This document shows, piece by piece, positions 22,333-32,598 of a stretch of 64,000 nucleotides of DNA. Source of the DNA: Peronospora farinosa (taxonomy: Eukaryota; Oomycota; Peronosporomycetes; Peronosporales; Peronosporaceae); contig CANTFK010000983.1 of assembly GCA_947646735.1 (NCBI GenBank), positions 806,001 to 870,000 on the forward strand, written 5' to 3'. The notes beneath the pieces are model-generated. The model saw only the letters and a list, made by a program, of their open reading frames with translations, was not told the DNA's origin and did not search any database. Positions within the stretch are counted from its first letter, which is position 1; each line of letters begins with the position of its first letter. The translations under genes were made by a program, and so were the position numbers.

Positions 22333-23369
22333 TTATCCAATGATAAGAAAACCCGAAGAGTTTCGACTTTTGAGAATCGGTCGACGCGTTGCGCGTCGAC
22401 GTGCCTGGGCTGGTGGCTGATTACGAGCAGAAGCAACAGCTGAACTCGCTCTACTAGTTCCTGATTGACTAGCAGGGGCGGCATGACGAGAAGGATTCGG
22501 GGGTAAGTTACCACCCAATATTTCCCTCGCACTCGTCATAGCGAAGCTGATTCGCTGCTACCTCTGTTTCACCGCATCCGCATGCGCTTTAACACGACGC
22601 AGGATCTATGTTTTGTTTTTGTCGGTAATTACGTTAGAGCGCAACACGACGAGGATAGGGAAGCACGACCTTGTGCTTTTTTCTGCCTTTCCATGATGGA
22701 AAGACGCTAAAGAGTTTATCAGCGTCAATAGTTGTTTTCTCTAAAAGCGTCGTACTATTCCCTCTCAAGCTTTACCACTCGGATGGTGGTGGCATTCGTG
22801 TCAAGCCACCACTCACGTAGCCGCCCTCGCGACGGAGAGCTATAAAGGCCTACTGTTAAATCGAAGGAGTTGTTAGCTCACCCTCGCCTGAGGCTGACCC
22901 TCCATTATGGGTTGTTAAGACTCCAGACTTACGGTCAACAGAGGCGGACGATTTCGAATCGACGATCTGCTATTGATCCGCGTATGTTTCATTCGAAGCA
23001 GCGCGTTCAGTTGTGGTCGCTGCGCTCGTTGACGCAGACGACGAGGCATGACCCTCGCTGTCAGGAAGCATGGAAGTTTCCTGAAGGTTGGGTGCCTCAA
23101 ATGATGGGGACAATTGTCTCATAAAGGCACTGTGCTCATCACCACTTTGAGGTGATGGCAATGGCGCGCTCTCATTGTAGTCTACAGTGACAGACAAATC
23201 TCCATTTGCGTAAAAGTGGGATGGACAAGTGTTCTCTGACATTAGATGCCGGCTTTGTCACAGAGACACTTAGCGACGCCTGCGAATTATCGCGGCGCGT
23301 GCGCTTGGTGTTGGTCTGCATGGGCGCCTATTCAGGCGACCCATCAGCCTTACCGCTTTTCGGTGGCAT
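22333..23369 (-). pseudogene. gypsy-1 antisense ORF remnant
   Basis: Minus-strand remnant starting at an ATG at 23369 (MPPKSGKADGSP). It is clearly homologous to the antisense ORF of gypsy-2 (VDYNESAPLPSPQSGDEHSAF; SPSFEAPNLQETSMLPDSEG; QPPAQARRRA). Frames are broken. Its 3' end overlaps, on the opposite strand, the decayed chromodomain of gypsy-1 pol (about 22250-22450). Confidence 0.7.
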
Positions 23370-23422
23370 CTTCTTGCTTTCGATGTTTAATGATGTAAAA
23401 CTCGTTCTGAAGAGGGGGTTGG

Positions 23423-23986
23423 TGTCACGAGCCAATATTTACACGATGCCGTCAAGTTTATAGTAGGTATAAAAGGGTACGTGGTACCTTAGACCTCCCA
23501 CTTGGGTGAGGCACATCAATGTGACCCACCCTCGTGAATGTGATATCCATGTATGGATTCTTTTTCAACGGGGATGGCGCCCAGCTGGGACTAGGCGTCA
23601 TGTTGACGTCACAGACGGACGTCATCAGCGAGGCTAAATCTATTTAAGCTTGCACGTAGGGATATGCTTTTAAAGAAACGCGTTACCAATCTTTGCATAA
23701 TTAACCAATCAGTAGTTAAATTTATATTTACTTCAATCAAATTAAACATAAGTCTGTCTTGAATATACTACATCACACTCACTGCGTGCAGCAAGACTGG
23801 AAACAGCTTTCGTGACGCAGTTGGGTGTTTATTTAAAGTTCGTTGCGCGGTTTGCTTGAGGCGATCGGCAAAGGTTGGTACTGCGCTTTAGCGCCGACTA
23901 ACACCAACACCACCGCACGCGGAGGTAAGACGATCTAACCACTTCCTTACACTGCTTGAAGGTGTGTGCCTGCGTAGCACATGACA
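23423..23986 (+). repeat. Probable gypsy-1 3' LTR
   Basis: It starts with TGTCACGAG right after the purine tract GAAGAGGGGGTTGG, and contains TATAAAAGG at 23469-23477. The right edge (…CACATGACA, 23986) is chosen because it is TG...CA and imperfectly complementary to the start. That edge is uncertain. Confidence 0.5.
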
Positions 23987-24435
23987 GATTTTTTGAAGTG
24001 CCCGTCGACATGAGAGCTGCAAGCGTCTGGGTCAGGTGCGTGGTGGCTGTGAGCTGGTGGTTCTCGTTTAACCTTAATTTGAAGATTCAAGTACCTGGGG
24101 AAAAGAGGTGCTTTGACTCAACGTGAGGTTCAACAAATCGCTTTAAATCCTTTACAAATAACCTTTTCGACTGTAAAAGGATATACGATTAAAAAAAGGG
24201 TATCGATCTTAAATGGAGGGAATCAATTTGCAAATCTCTTTTTTACCTTTTTTACCGCTTATAAATACTATTAAACTTTCCAAAGTTGAATTATTGTAAT
24301 TTATTGTTCTCGATAATTAAGAACATTATTGTTAAATCATCTCTTTCTATTCGCTAAAATTTAACGTGTCTCTCACCAAATCGTCTCTTATCGTTTCTCC
24401 GCCGCTCATTTTTCAGATTAAAAAAAGCTCTTTAA
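23987..24435. promoter_or_regulatory. Upstream region of NDUFB2-like gene with initiator
   Basis: AT-rich spacer between the gypsy-1 LTR and the next gene. TCATTTT at 24406-24412, 24 nt before the ATG and followed by CAGATT, fits the oomycete Inr with flanking element. Confidence 0.45.
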
Positions 24436-24946
24436 ATGCGTGCTGTCAGTTTTCTTGCTCGACGTATGGCTCTTGCCTCTGGCCGTCGTACCATGGCTTC
24501 TTCACATGGCCATAACTACCCACATGGAATGCATTTTCACGTGAGTCCTGTGCACAAGAACTTGGCGTTAGCGTATGGCACGATGCTCTGGCTCTGGATC
24601 TTCTGGCGGGCCAAACAGGACGGGCTTGCTGTGTTAGTAAGTAAACCCATGGGTTTGTAAGATCCTCTATAGAAAAATGAAGAGTTTATTTGGTTTACAA
24701 AATGTATATTATGTTACGCTATAGGGTTTCGAGCACCCGTGGGAACACGGTCACCACGATGAAGCTCACTTGGAGGCATCAAACGCGGGAAATTATTTGC
24801 TCGTGGATGGTAAGATCACGTACAGACGCTCGGAAATTGGCGTTATGCCGATGCCTGTGGATACTGATGAAGACGAGGAACAGGAGGAGGGGGTGGAGGT
24901 GGACGGCGACGTCCTTGATGACCTTTACGACGAGGACGATGAATAA
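24436..24946 (+). CDS. Complex I subunit NDUFB2-like, mitochondrial
   Basis: Two exons (24436-24636 and 24725-24946, phase 0) give 140 residues. The first about 25 are Arg/Ser/Ala-rich (MRAVSFLARRMALASGRR), a presequence. One membrane helix (LALAYGTMLWLWIFWRAKQDG) is followed by VLGFEHPWEHG, the block corresponding to the W.LWR.W.D...VLGHFPYP region of NDUFB2 (AGGG subunit). A very acidic tail follows (about 110-140). NDUFB2 is an accessory subunit of the membrane arm of NADH:ubiquinone oxidoreductase. The tail is longer than in animals. Identification rests on a short motif. Confidence 0.68.
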
Positions 24947-25162
24947 AATGCACGAACTTCTTGAGAAGAAGTGATTCTTGATAATGAAATGACGTCATGG
25001 TTTCTTTATTACCAGTTAGATGCTGGTGACTGAGAGAATTATAGGCAAATGGATAAATGTTCATGGCCTGTGAAAAAAAGAACAAGCCGGTATAACGATG
25101 CTATACGACACGAATATAAAGTTTATACAGCACTATGTTTGTGTATACAGGTGCAGACAGAC

Positions 25163-26240
25163 TTACAGAGAAGCCTTTATCGGGGAATGCATTGTTAGCA
25201 GTTTCGCATGCAGCTCTTCTAGATCTTCCGTCGTCCTGTACGTCATTTCAGCTGTTCTAGCTGTAAACCGTTTGCGCAGATTTCGAAAACTGCCCCGTGT
25301 TGCTACTTTAGACCGCTTGTACTGCCGTGATTCTTCCTCTAGTGCCGTCTGAATGCTATCCATCTGTAAAAATGCTTCATGAAGCGCCGAAATGTCCTCC
25401 GCTGTGCGCTTTAATGGCAAAATCGCCCGTTCAGGTATATCGTCTAGAAATGCTACGCGAGTCACGAGGTCTCGAAAGTGTTGTGTCCGCTCATGTAACG
25501 CCTTCTGCTCCAGCTCTAGCCGTTGGTTTGCCACTGTCAAGTCCCTTAATTTCAGACGCAGCGTTTCCAGCTGAGCATCCACTTCCCGCTCCTCTCTCTC
25601 TTCCTTTGACAACAAAGCCAAGTCTTCCTCCTCTTCTTGACGTATTCTCTCGTTTTCTCCGTCTTTCTGCTGTCTCTCCGCTCGAATCTGCGCCACTTCG
25701 TCTGCCAATGCATCAGGCACTAGCACAATGTTGCGACGAACATAAAGTTCAAATTTTTCAAAATTCTTTTCAAATGCACGATGTACTTTAGCCATGTACT
25801 TTCCAGAGCTCTGTAACATTATCAAGAAAACAGCCACAAAAAGCATGTAAGAAATGGTCTCGACCTCTAGAAACAAAAGTCTTTCTCACCTTTGCAACGG
25901 CATTCAATTGCTTTGCCTGCTTCTTCTTGCTGCCCGTGGACTCTAATTTCTACACCCATAGCAATCATATCGTAATTAGTCGAATGTTGACGCTACATCG
26001 ATTGTAAAAAGACTCCATTTCTGACCTGATGAAGGGCATTTTCCACTTCGCCCGTTACTTCCACGACACTTTCAGCGATTTGTTCCGTCACTACAGTGCT
26101 CCAAGTGAGAGAAAAAATACATCATCAGTATAGAAACGGATTGCAATATCTTATTAGCATATTAAGAGAAAAGTAACGAATAGGAGCGACGTACATGCTG
26201 GCAAAAGGCCTGCCAAGATACCAGTCTCGCCTGAAGCCAT
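25163..26240 (-). CDS. MIS12: Kinetochore protein MIS12 homolog
   Basis: Exons are 26240-26195, 26090-26026, 25949-25890 and 25810-25163, all GT-AG with consistent phases; 272 residues. The N-terminal helical hairpin (GILAGLLPALTEQIAESVVEV...) and FEKNFEKFELYVRRNIVLVPDAL resemble the MIS12 signature (F..LY..RNI..VP). A long coiled coil follows (about 85-190). MIS12 organises the four-protein MIND/Mis12 complex that links CENP-C to the KNL1 and NDC80 complexes at kinetochores. Similarity is low outside the signature, as usual for this family. The big single ORF (to 25876) has an intron-derived N-terminus. A plus ORF at 25327-25791 is antisense shadow. Confidence 0.68.
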
Positions 26241-26418
26241 GCTATAATGTAGCCAGGTTGTTATAGTAGAAAAGCAAATTGGTGTCAGCAACATCAATTC
26301 ATAGCGATCATCCAATAATACCGTTTTGCGTCGCATTTCGACCAATCGCATTGCAGATTATGGTTTTTTTCGGCTCGAGTTGTTTGTAGTCTCACGTCCA
26401 GCAGCAGTGACTGTAACA

Positions 26419-26864
26419 ATGTATTCAATGGTGATCAAACGTTTGGCATCTCGCATTTCTTCTACTTCTTGTTTCTCTACGCACACGAAAGTATGGGACC
26501 TTTTTCCAACGCGTACGTAATTCTCTTTATAACGTGATGATAATCTCAATGGACATGAAAAAACATGACTTCTTTTCCGTTTAATTGTTGCAACAGCTGG
26601 ACCTGCAAAACCAGAGGCCTCACAATATCTGATGATTATGAAGGACAATCTTGATTTTGCTCTAGAACGTATGCGTCTTATTGGAAGACCCGTGGCTTTG
26701 CAGCTGCTTCATCGTAATGCACGTCGACCTAAAAAGGTGCGTTACAATGCTATAGTATGGTTGGAGTTTTATTAACGCTTGATGTGTAGGTGAACCATGG
26801 CAAGCGACCGTGCTCGCACTACCGTAGACGCTTGAAACGTCTTGGACGTCGCTCTGACAATTAG
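26419..26864 (+). CDS. Small basic protein, probably mitochondrial, 102 aa
   Basis: Exons are 26419-26512, 26597-26736 and 26790-26864 (phases 1 and 0). The N-terminus (MYSMVIKRLASRISSTSCFS) looks like a mitochondrial presequence. The rest is basic, with ERMRLIGRPVALQLLHRNARR and a C-terminal VNHGKRPCSHYRRRLKR block. The NHGKRPCS-type ending recalls a conserved small organellar family, possibly a mitoribosomal protein, but I cannot name it. It is divergent from MIS12, with ATGs 178 bp apart. Confidence 0.6.
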
Positions 26865-27144
26865 AAGGTTGAGTGTAGAGTTGATTACTAGGTTCTATAA
26901 TGATAAGATGCAAAATAAATTGTGAGTTCTGGTCTGATAATCCGTTTAGGCTTTCGCACATGAGCCACGTGATGATTATGCGGCACCGTTAACAACAAGC
27001 AACACACTGAGGCATGTTGGTCTGTACAGTGCGAATGAAGTTGTGGAGCACACATATTGTAAGCTTTAATCAGAATAGAAATACCGTGGCTCGAAACTTG
27101 AAGGTCCACAGCATGGGTATTGAGATTCAAACTTGTCCAGTTCT

Positions 27145-27848
27145 CTAACTTTTGGTAAGTTTTCGGTCTTTCGAGTCGATCTGCATCGTCACTGGTCCGT
27201 CGTTTACCTGCATCCATACAACCTCAACGTCATTTGAGTACCACTAGAACAGCAAACAACCTTCTCGAGGTTTACAATATCCCTTACAATGGACACTTCC
27301 ATATAAGCGCCAAATTTGCCTTCCGCCACCTTGTCAGCAACGTACTCACGTCGCACACGGTCGCAAAATGCATCGTAAAACTCCTTTGCTGTTTCCGGCT
27401 TCACTGCAACACCACCAGACAAAAGTATCTATCACAAATGCTACAGAAACGATATCCAACACCAACAGACACTGTACTGGAGAGATGAAAGTCGGGTTTA
27501 TTGCCCAAGAACTGGCCATGCAGCGTGAACTGGCTCACCAAAAGCACTTCATACTCATTACTCTTTAGTGACATTTGCCACGCTCGTCCAGATGCTTCAG
27601 GCCACAGACGAGCGTTCTAATCGTATAAATAAAGCACAGACATTAGCAGATTCCAAGTCCAATTGTGATACATTGTTTTTTAACGACGAAAATAGTACCA
27701 ACAAACGACGACAACACCACTCGGCGTCATCCTCCGTGTCTTCATGTCCAATACCAACAAAACACAGCAATCCTTTGCCAATGTGGCCCACAATCTCGCC
27801 CTCCACACGCACAGAGGCGCTGGTCACACGCTGCATTATAACCTTCAT
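27145..27848 (-). CDS. DTD1: D-aminoacyl-tRNA deacylase
   Basis: Exons are 27848-27699, 27616-27478, 27403-27288 and 27207-27145; 155 residues, the usual size. Family motifs are in order: [34 protein letters not shown] (the SQF motif), [24 protein letters not shown] (the NXGPXT motif formed across the last splice). DTD hydrolyses D-amino acids wrongly attached to tRNA, with the SQF and NXGPXT motifs of the two subunits forming the chiral pocket. The intact motifs predict an active enzyme. Without the last exon the ORF would lose NDGPVT, so the splicing is well supported. Confidence 0.92.
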
Positions 27849-27901
27849 CTTATGTAAATATTAACTATCACAAAGTACTACCCGTGACAAAGTATTATTC
27901 G

Positions 27902-27951
27902 CTACTACATACAAGCTGTAGTAGTAATCTCTACTACAGCCGAAGTAGTAG
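27902..27951. repeat. Alternating CTACTAC / GTAGTAG palindromes in a divergent promoter
   Basis: Four alternating copies occur in 50 bp. GCTGTAGTAG (27915-27924) pairs perfectly with CTACTACAGC (27931-27940), and CTACTACA (27902-27909) pairs with TGTAGTAG (27917-27924). The block lies between the DTD and NadD-type start codons (168 bp apart). Confidence 0.8.
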
Positions 27952-28016
27952 TCGGTTTGTTTTAGCGCATTATTACTAGGCATTTGTGTTTTAGCCAATG
28001 ATATTACTCCAATTTA

Positions 28017-28727
28017 ATGCGTCGAGGCTTGATCATGACGTCGTCCAGACCTCGCGAGGTGTTGTTGTTTGGGCTATCGGCGAACCCACCAACAGGTCTA
28101 AAGGGTCATATGGGTGTCGTAAAGCATTGTCGCTTCTTTTATGATGAAATTTGGCTCTTACCCGTGTACCAACACATTTATTCGAGCAAGAGACAGCTCG
28201 CACCGTTTAAACATCGCGTCGAGATGTGTCGCTTGGCTCTAGAGACGCTTCAAAGCAAAGAAAATGATGGTGCAGAGCTTAAAGTGGTAGAGGAAGAGCG
28301 GGAGATGACCGAGAACTTTGCTGCTAAGAACCAGAGTCCACAAGAGCTTCGTCTTGGTAGTATCGACCTTGTACAGTACCTCCTAGATAAGTATCCGGAT
28401 ATGAGCTTTACGATGCTATTGGGTGGAGACACATACGCGGATTTATTGGCTGGTAAATGGAAAAGGGGAGATGAACTCATGCAATATGTCAAAGTCTTGG
28501 TGGTTGATCGAAAAGGGGTCGAGTCGCCATGGAGAGTTGAAAAGGAGAAGAAGGAAGGTCAAGAGGATAGAGTGCAGTACATTCACATACCAGAGCTCAG
28601 TGACGTGTCATCGACGATCGTGAGAGCTACTGCAGATCAAAAGGAGCTTGGATTATACTTGGATCCAGCAGTGTTGGACTATATTGTACAGCATCAGCTC
28701 TACGCGTTTGCAACGGTGTCAGACTAA
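28017..28727 (+). CDS. Nicotinate/nicotinamide nucleotide adenylyltransferase-like protein (NadD type)
   Basis: Single exon, 236 residues (a second ATG at 28035 is also possible). The nucleotidyltransferase fold is recognisable: LFGLSANPPTGLKGHMGVVKH near the start (the (T/H)xGH loop as GHMG), IWLLPVYQHIYSSKRQLAPFKHRVEMC, MLLGGDTYADLLAGKW, and the ISSTxIR motif as VSSTIVRA near residue 205. NadD/NMNAT enzymes join ATP to (nicotinate) mononucleotide, the last or next-to-last step of NAD synthesis. The LAPFKHR block favours the bacterial NadD branch over eukaryotic NMNAT. Ends tail-to-tail with the methyltransferase. Confidence 0.8.
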   Translation: MRRGLIMTSSRPREVLLFGLSANPPTGLKGHMGVVKHCRFFYDEIWLLPVYQHIYSSKRQLAPFKHRVEMCRLALETLQSKENDGAELKVVEEEREMTENFAAKNQSPQELRLGSIDLVQYLLDKYPDMSFTMLLGGDTYADLLAGKWKRGDELMQYVKVLVVDRKGVESPWRVEKEKKEGQEDRVQYIHIPELSDVSSTIVRATADQKELGLYLDPAVLDYIVQHQLYAFATVSD

Positions 28728-29224
28728 TGAGCTGGGAGAGATAGAAGAATGTTTGTGAGGTTGATGTGGTGGTTCTTAAGGACTTACTTGGCCTCCAGCC
28801 CGTTTCAAACTGCCATAGCAAGCTGGCGCGTCGTGAGTACCTTGCTTGCAAATGGTTTTGCTTATCTGAATGGCTTGCAGAACTAATTGCTCTTGATTTG
28901 ATTGTGTAATCGATTTGGGTACTTGACCTACCGGCCATTGATACTAGCAGCTCCTAATGCAAGAGAGAACACAGAAGAGTGAGAACTACCAATAACTTCA
29001 GATCGCTTAGCTTAGCTTATCTCCTCTCTTCACGTCCAAATTTTGCAGCTGCTATTCAGTGTAGCATTTCAGTCACTGACTGTCCTGCCTGGCAATGCGA
29101 TCTCTTTTCTTTTGCAAACACCAACAGCATATCGCTTCATCTTCTTGTATCTGGCAGCACATCGTATCCAGCATTGGTAGGAACTCAGAACGTATCAGTC
29201 CCAGGTATCTCCAGTACCAATCTT
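28728..29224. other. Tail-to-tail intergenic region, no gene called
   Basis: Open frames exist on both strands (for example minus 28740-28930, with splice-like sites around GGCCAA|GTAAGT). None has a convincing start, family match or neighbour exon. It could hold an unrecognised small minus-strand gene. Confidence 0.4.
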
Positions 29225-29971
29225 TTACCTATTTGTTGACCTCGTAAAGCTCTGAATCCTAGTCCCCCCTTCGTTCAGCGTACACTCGACGATCTTTCTC
29301 TTCAGTCCGCATTTGGCACTCTGCACCTCAATCTCCTGCTCCGTCGCATCATCATATCCAAAGCTTGAGCACATGAGAAAGACTCCATCAGGTGCGAGCA
29401 ATCTGTTTACAGTCCAAAATAGCAGCGGCACCACTTCCCGCGCATAAATGACGTCGGAGCCAACAATCAGCTCCGTAATATTCTGATTGCTGCCATCAGG
29501 TCCGACCTGTAATTTCTCGAGTGTTTCAATCTCCTTGGCTCCATCTGGTCCCCACCGTAAACTCTGTGTCAGACACTTGGCTTGTACTCTCTCCTGCTGA
29601 CCAGCATTGTGCTCAATCACCTTAAGCACACCTGGATCGTGGTCCGTAAAGATCACAGTAGCATCCGGTCGAAGCTGAGCCACAGCAAGACCCGTGAGTC
29701 CACAGCCAGCACCCAATTCTACCACGTTTCCACGAGGAATAACGTCCTGATGCTTGGTCAAATATTCACACAATGCAGGGGCAGCAGGCCAGACGTAGTG
29801 ACCACTTTGCAATGCACCAGGTTCTTCCTTTGTATACGTAAGCAAGACCGATACATCGGTATTGATTCCATATTCATAACGACAGGTCACTTTCTCCAAA
29901 AACGTGTCAAACATAAAACCTACATCCATAAGCATTCCTTCGGTACCGTCTTCCATTTCCATTGTCTCCAT
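29225..29971 (-). CDS. METTL21/EFM-type lysine methyltransferase (Methyltransf_16)
   Basis: Single exon, 248 residues. After about 65 residues (HYVWPAAPALCEYL, the W-P-A entry typical of this family) comes the SAM site VVELGAGCGLTGLAVAQL, the acidic loop FTDHDPGVL, and the post-motif SDVIYAREVVPLLFWTVNRLL (equivalent to the D/ExxY motif). The family methylates lysines on elongation factors, chaperones or histones; the substrate cannot be read from sequence. The open frame starts with GTG at 30004, so ATG 29971 is preferred; METMEMEDGTEG is an acidic N-terminus. Confidence 0.85.
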   Translation of the reverse strand: METMEMEDGTEGMLMDVGFMFDTFLEKVTCRYEYGINTDVSVLLTYTKEEPGALQSGHYVWPAAPALCEYLTKHQDVIPRGNVVELGAGCGLTGLAVAQLRPDATVIFTDHDPGVLKVIEHNAGQQERVQAKCLTQSLRWGPDGAKEIETLEKLQVGPDGSNQNITELIVGSDVIYAREVVPLLFWTVNRLLAPDGVFLMCSSFGYDDATEQEIEVQSAKCGLKRKIVECTLNEGGTRIQSFTRSTNR

Positions 29972-30118
29972 CGTGACTTCCTGTTGGGTAATAAGGATAC
30001 ACACACTGACGTATTTGGTGTTTGATTACGTATCCGAAACAGATTTTAGAAAAACAAAATCTCATCGTACAGCTATGCATTGCGATAGGGTACTTTTGTT
30101 TGCCACACTAACTATTTA

Positions 30119-30131
30119 TTTTGGCGGGAAA
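30119..30131. promoter_or_regulatory. E2F-like site
   Basis: TTTTGGCGGGAAA matches the E2F/DP core (TTTSSCGC/GGCGGGAA) 41 bp upstream of the LTD-membrane gene ATG. It suggests cell-cycle-linked transcription; a single match is weak evidence. Confidence 0.4.
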
Positions 30132-30171
30132 GAGGCATTCAAATTAGAAAAAGACGCGCCAAATTCGAGCC

Positions 30172-31641
30172 ATGAGTTACCCGCTCTTGCGACGTCTGCC
30201 GCTAGGATCATTGGATCGACAAGTCGCACGTGCTAGTATGCAACTATGTCATAAGATTGTTATGCAACAGCTCTATATCTCTCGAATCGATACAATGAAA
30301 CAATGGATGGTCGTGTCGAATCCGTCGGATGAGTGCGTCGACTTGACAAACTTTAGTCTTCGTTGTGACGGCTGTAGCGACGTCTTTTACTTTCCAGATA
30401 AATACACGTTACAACCGGGTAGTGAGGTGATGATTTGGTGTTCACCGGGAGGTTTAGATCTAGACAAAGACAACCTATTGCTGCCGTATCTCTTTTGGAC
30501 CACAGCCGACGGCTCGTTGCGTCATGAACCGTTTTTTGTATCACAAGCTCAAGCCAACGAAGTGCTGCTGCTAGATCCGCTACTGGTAGAAGTGGCGTCG
30601 ATCCGAGTGACTGCAGATGGAAAGAAAGAGTTTCGAGTGCTGCATTGCAAGTCGATGCACTCGAAGACGAGTGAAATTGCTATGAGATTCTGCGTCGGGT
30701 GTTTGTCACCGCCAGAGTCTGAAAAACGAACGTCACGACCAAGTCCCGAGAGTGAAAAAGTCATGGCATTGTCGTCGGATTCTCGAGAGATTTATGTCTT
30801 TTCAAGATATTGGGGGGTGGGCTCGGACAAGTCACTGGTTGAGCACTTTTTGGCAGTGATTTTAGTACCTCTAGTGGAATCCTTTCGTGCAGTGTTGATC
30901 TACATTATGTTGTGTATGTTCCAATCGGAGTTGAAGAATACACTGGAGTCGCAGTTACGCTCGAAAGTAACGAAACTTTTGCTCATGATACTGGCATGCG
31001 ACGTGATTGCACGAAGATTCATGCTCTGCATCAAGAGTGGATTGCTCGTCACTATTGCAAGCTTTACGGCTGTCGTACTGGACCAATTGGCTCTTGTAGT
31101 GCTTTACTTGTCGCTGCAAAGGCTGTACCCGACGTTGAGTATGTCCTTTCAGTACATGCTCACATTCGACCTAGGTGTTTGCTGTTTGAATGCTGCTGCG
31201 GTACATGTGCGTTTTCTTGAGGCTCGGCATAACTGGCATCCATTGTTCAAGCAGTTTGCACGATGGGACCACACATTTCGAGGGTTTCTGTGCATTAGTG
31301 GCATTGGTCGCGAGCTGTTACTGCATCTACTGCTTCTGCTCCCGCTTAGCAATCACCCCTCATCTGTGTGGAAGGCTGTAGGATATCTGCTCGTTCCGCT
31401 CTTTACTGTGGCCACAGGTGGCGACTTGTTACGTGCGGTAGCCACCCTATTGCACGTGGTCAAGTATCCAATTGAACAAGTAAAAACTCAATGGCGACGC
31501 CTGCAGATACATTGCGAAGGAGTGTCTGAGTGTGACGAGGAGGACGAATTCTCTGAAGAAGAGCCTCAGAAAGAGAACCCACTCATGGCGTTCGTGACAC
31601 CTAAAGCTCTTCGCTTCCGGTCCGTCCACCCGTATAGTTAA
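30172..31641 (+). CDS. Lamin-tail-like domain fused to a multi-pass membrane domain, 489 aa
   Basis: Single exon. Residues about 33-160 look like a lamin-tail domain: LYISRIDTMKQWMVVSNPSDECVDLTNFSL then YTLQPGSEVMIWCSPG, the immunoglobulin-like beta pattern of LTDs. A Ser/Pro/Glu linker follows (about 175-205). Then come about five or six hydrophobic segments (about 225-250, 265-310, 320-345, 375-400, 405-425) and an acidic cytosolic tail (CDEEDEFSEEE). LTDs otherwise occur in nuclear lamins and secreted nucleases. The membrane part does not show the DGxxAR motif of CDP-alcohol transferases. An envelope or ER role is inference. The divergent methyltransferase starts 200 bp away. Confidence 0.68.
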   Translation: MSYPLLRRLPLGSLDRQVARASMQLCHKIVMQQLYISRIDTMKQWMVVSNPSDECVDLTNFSLRCDGCSDVFYFPDKYTLQPGSEVMIWCSPGGLDLDKDNLLLPYLFWTTADGSLRHEPFFVSQAQANEVLLLDPLLVEVASIRVTADGKKEFRVLHCKSMHSKTSEIAMRFCVGCLSPPESEKRTSRPSPESEKVMALSSDSREIYVFSRYWGVGSDKSLVEHFLAVILVPLVESFRAVLIYIMLCMFQSELKNTLESQLRSKVTKLLLMILACDVIARRFMLCIKSGLLVTIASFTAVVLDQLALVVLYLSLQRLYPTLSMSFQYMLTFDLGVCCLNAAAVHVRFLEARHNWHPLFKQFARWDHTFRGFLCISGIGRELLLHLLLLLPLSNHPSSVWKAVGYLLVPLFTVATGGDLLRAVATLLHVVKYPIEQVKTQWRRLQIHCEGVSECDEEDEFSEEEPQKENPLMAFVTPKALRFRSVHPYS

Positions 31642-31965
31642 AGTATTCGCAGCGAGCTAGAGAATGCTGCCAAGTTGACATACTAGAACACCTTGTTATA
31701 CCAGACCATTAGAGCTGTAGCGCATGAGGTACATCATCATCAATACCCCACACTGGCAGAAATAACCCACTCGCTTCATCAAATGTGCATTATTATCATG
31801 AACTAGGCATTACTTGAAGTCAACAAAAAGACCGTCTTCCATAGCCTTTCAAGAGCGCCCCACACTTTTTGTTGTCTGCTCCTTCCTGTTTCCTTCCTTC
31901 TCCCCATTATCTCCTTTCGGTAGTCACCTAGAAAAAAAGTCTCCCCCCTTATCAGCGACATACTT
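31642..31965. other. Convergent intergenic region
   Basis: 3' flanks of the LTD-membrane gene and the UEV gene. No coding exon or repeat is recognised; pyrimidine-rich at 31880-31930. Confidence 0.5.
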
Positions 31966-32598
31966 TTAAAAGTTGGCACCCTCAGGTGGTTGTGGCAGAC
32001 GTCGATTGGTCGTAGACCCCATTTCGGCACGAATTGCCACGAGTACATTCTCAATGCCGTTATTACGGTGCCAATTGCCCAATGCCACCAATCGTCGTGG
32101 GTCGACACGGCCCGATTGGGGATTCACACAGCTCATGTTGATGCGGCTCGTGAAATGCACCTCAGGCGGCATATGAGGATACATGTCACTGCAATGGATC
32201 CGTAGACTGTAAATACGTCCATCATGGCACGTCTGTATCATCACAAGAGACACAAAAAGACACGAGAGAAATAAAATACTATCTTTTTAGTCCTCAAGAC
32301 ATCCAAATGAAGACGTTCAAAGAAGATATAGAACTCACTCCAGCAGGACCAAGGATAGTTCCTATCCAGTTCGTCAAAAAAATATCATCTGCTTGCTCTA
32401 ATCCATAGGAAATGCTCATATCCCCATGTCCCTTTTCACTGTTTTCCAGCTCTTCCAGCAACTTAAAGTTACGTGGCACTAACACGAGCAACAAAAGCAA
32501 AAATCAGCGTCCTGTTCTCGTTATTGCGTCCCAATCTCGACAACTTAAACACTGTATACTGACGCACCAGTCACGACTTCGGCTCCATGCTTTGCCAT
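31966..32598 (-). CDS. UBE2V: Ubiquitin-conjugating enzyme variant (UEV1/MMS2)
   Basis: Exons are 32598-32568, 32478-32339 and 32232-31966 (phases 1 and 0); 145 residues, the family length. Motifs: [71 protein letters not shown] and the ending [10 protein letters not shown]. The catalytic Cys of E2s is absent, as in all UEVs. UEV pairs with Ubc13 to build K63-linked ubiquitin chains, used in post-replication repair (on PCNA) and signalling. The first ATG at 32598 gives MAKHGAEV before the conserved VPRNF. Confidence 0.95.

Larger units (their letters stand above)
20345..23986 (+). mobile_element. Internally deleted Ty3/gypsy chromovirus (gypsy-1)
   Basis: It reads left to right: pre-RT region (DVLWKHRDVFLAKVPSRLPADRS), a jump to the integrase C-terminal part, remnants of a chromodomain, an ORF on the opposite strand, a polypurine tract at 23410-23422 and a 3' LTR. 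It is homologous to gypsy-2 at 58.3-64 kb in inverse orientation. RT, RNase H and the integrase core are missing; the join lies in or near a PSLSG-encoding stretch also present in gypsy-2. No 5' LTR was found. Confidence 0.8.

Noticed and set aside
25327..25791. 154-codon plus-strand frame
   Set aside because: It is the antisense shadow of the MIS12 coiled-coil exon, with low complexity mirroring Glu/Leu codons on the other strand.
28627..28938. Minus-strand frame beginning MAGRSSTQ
   Set aside because: It overlaps the 3' end of the NadD-type gene, has no domain and no confident splice partners. Kept only as an unresolved region.
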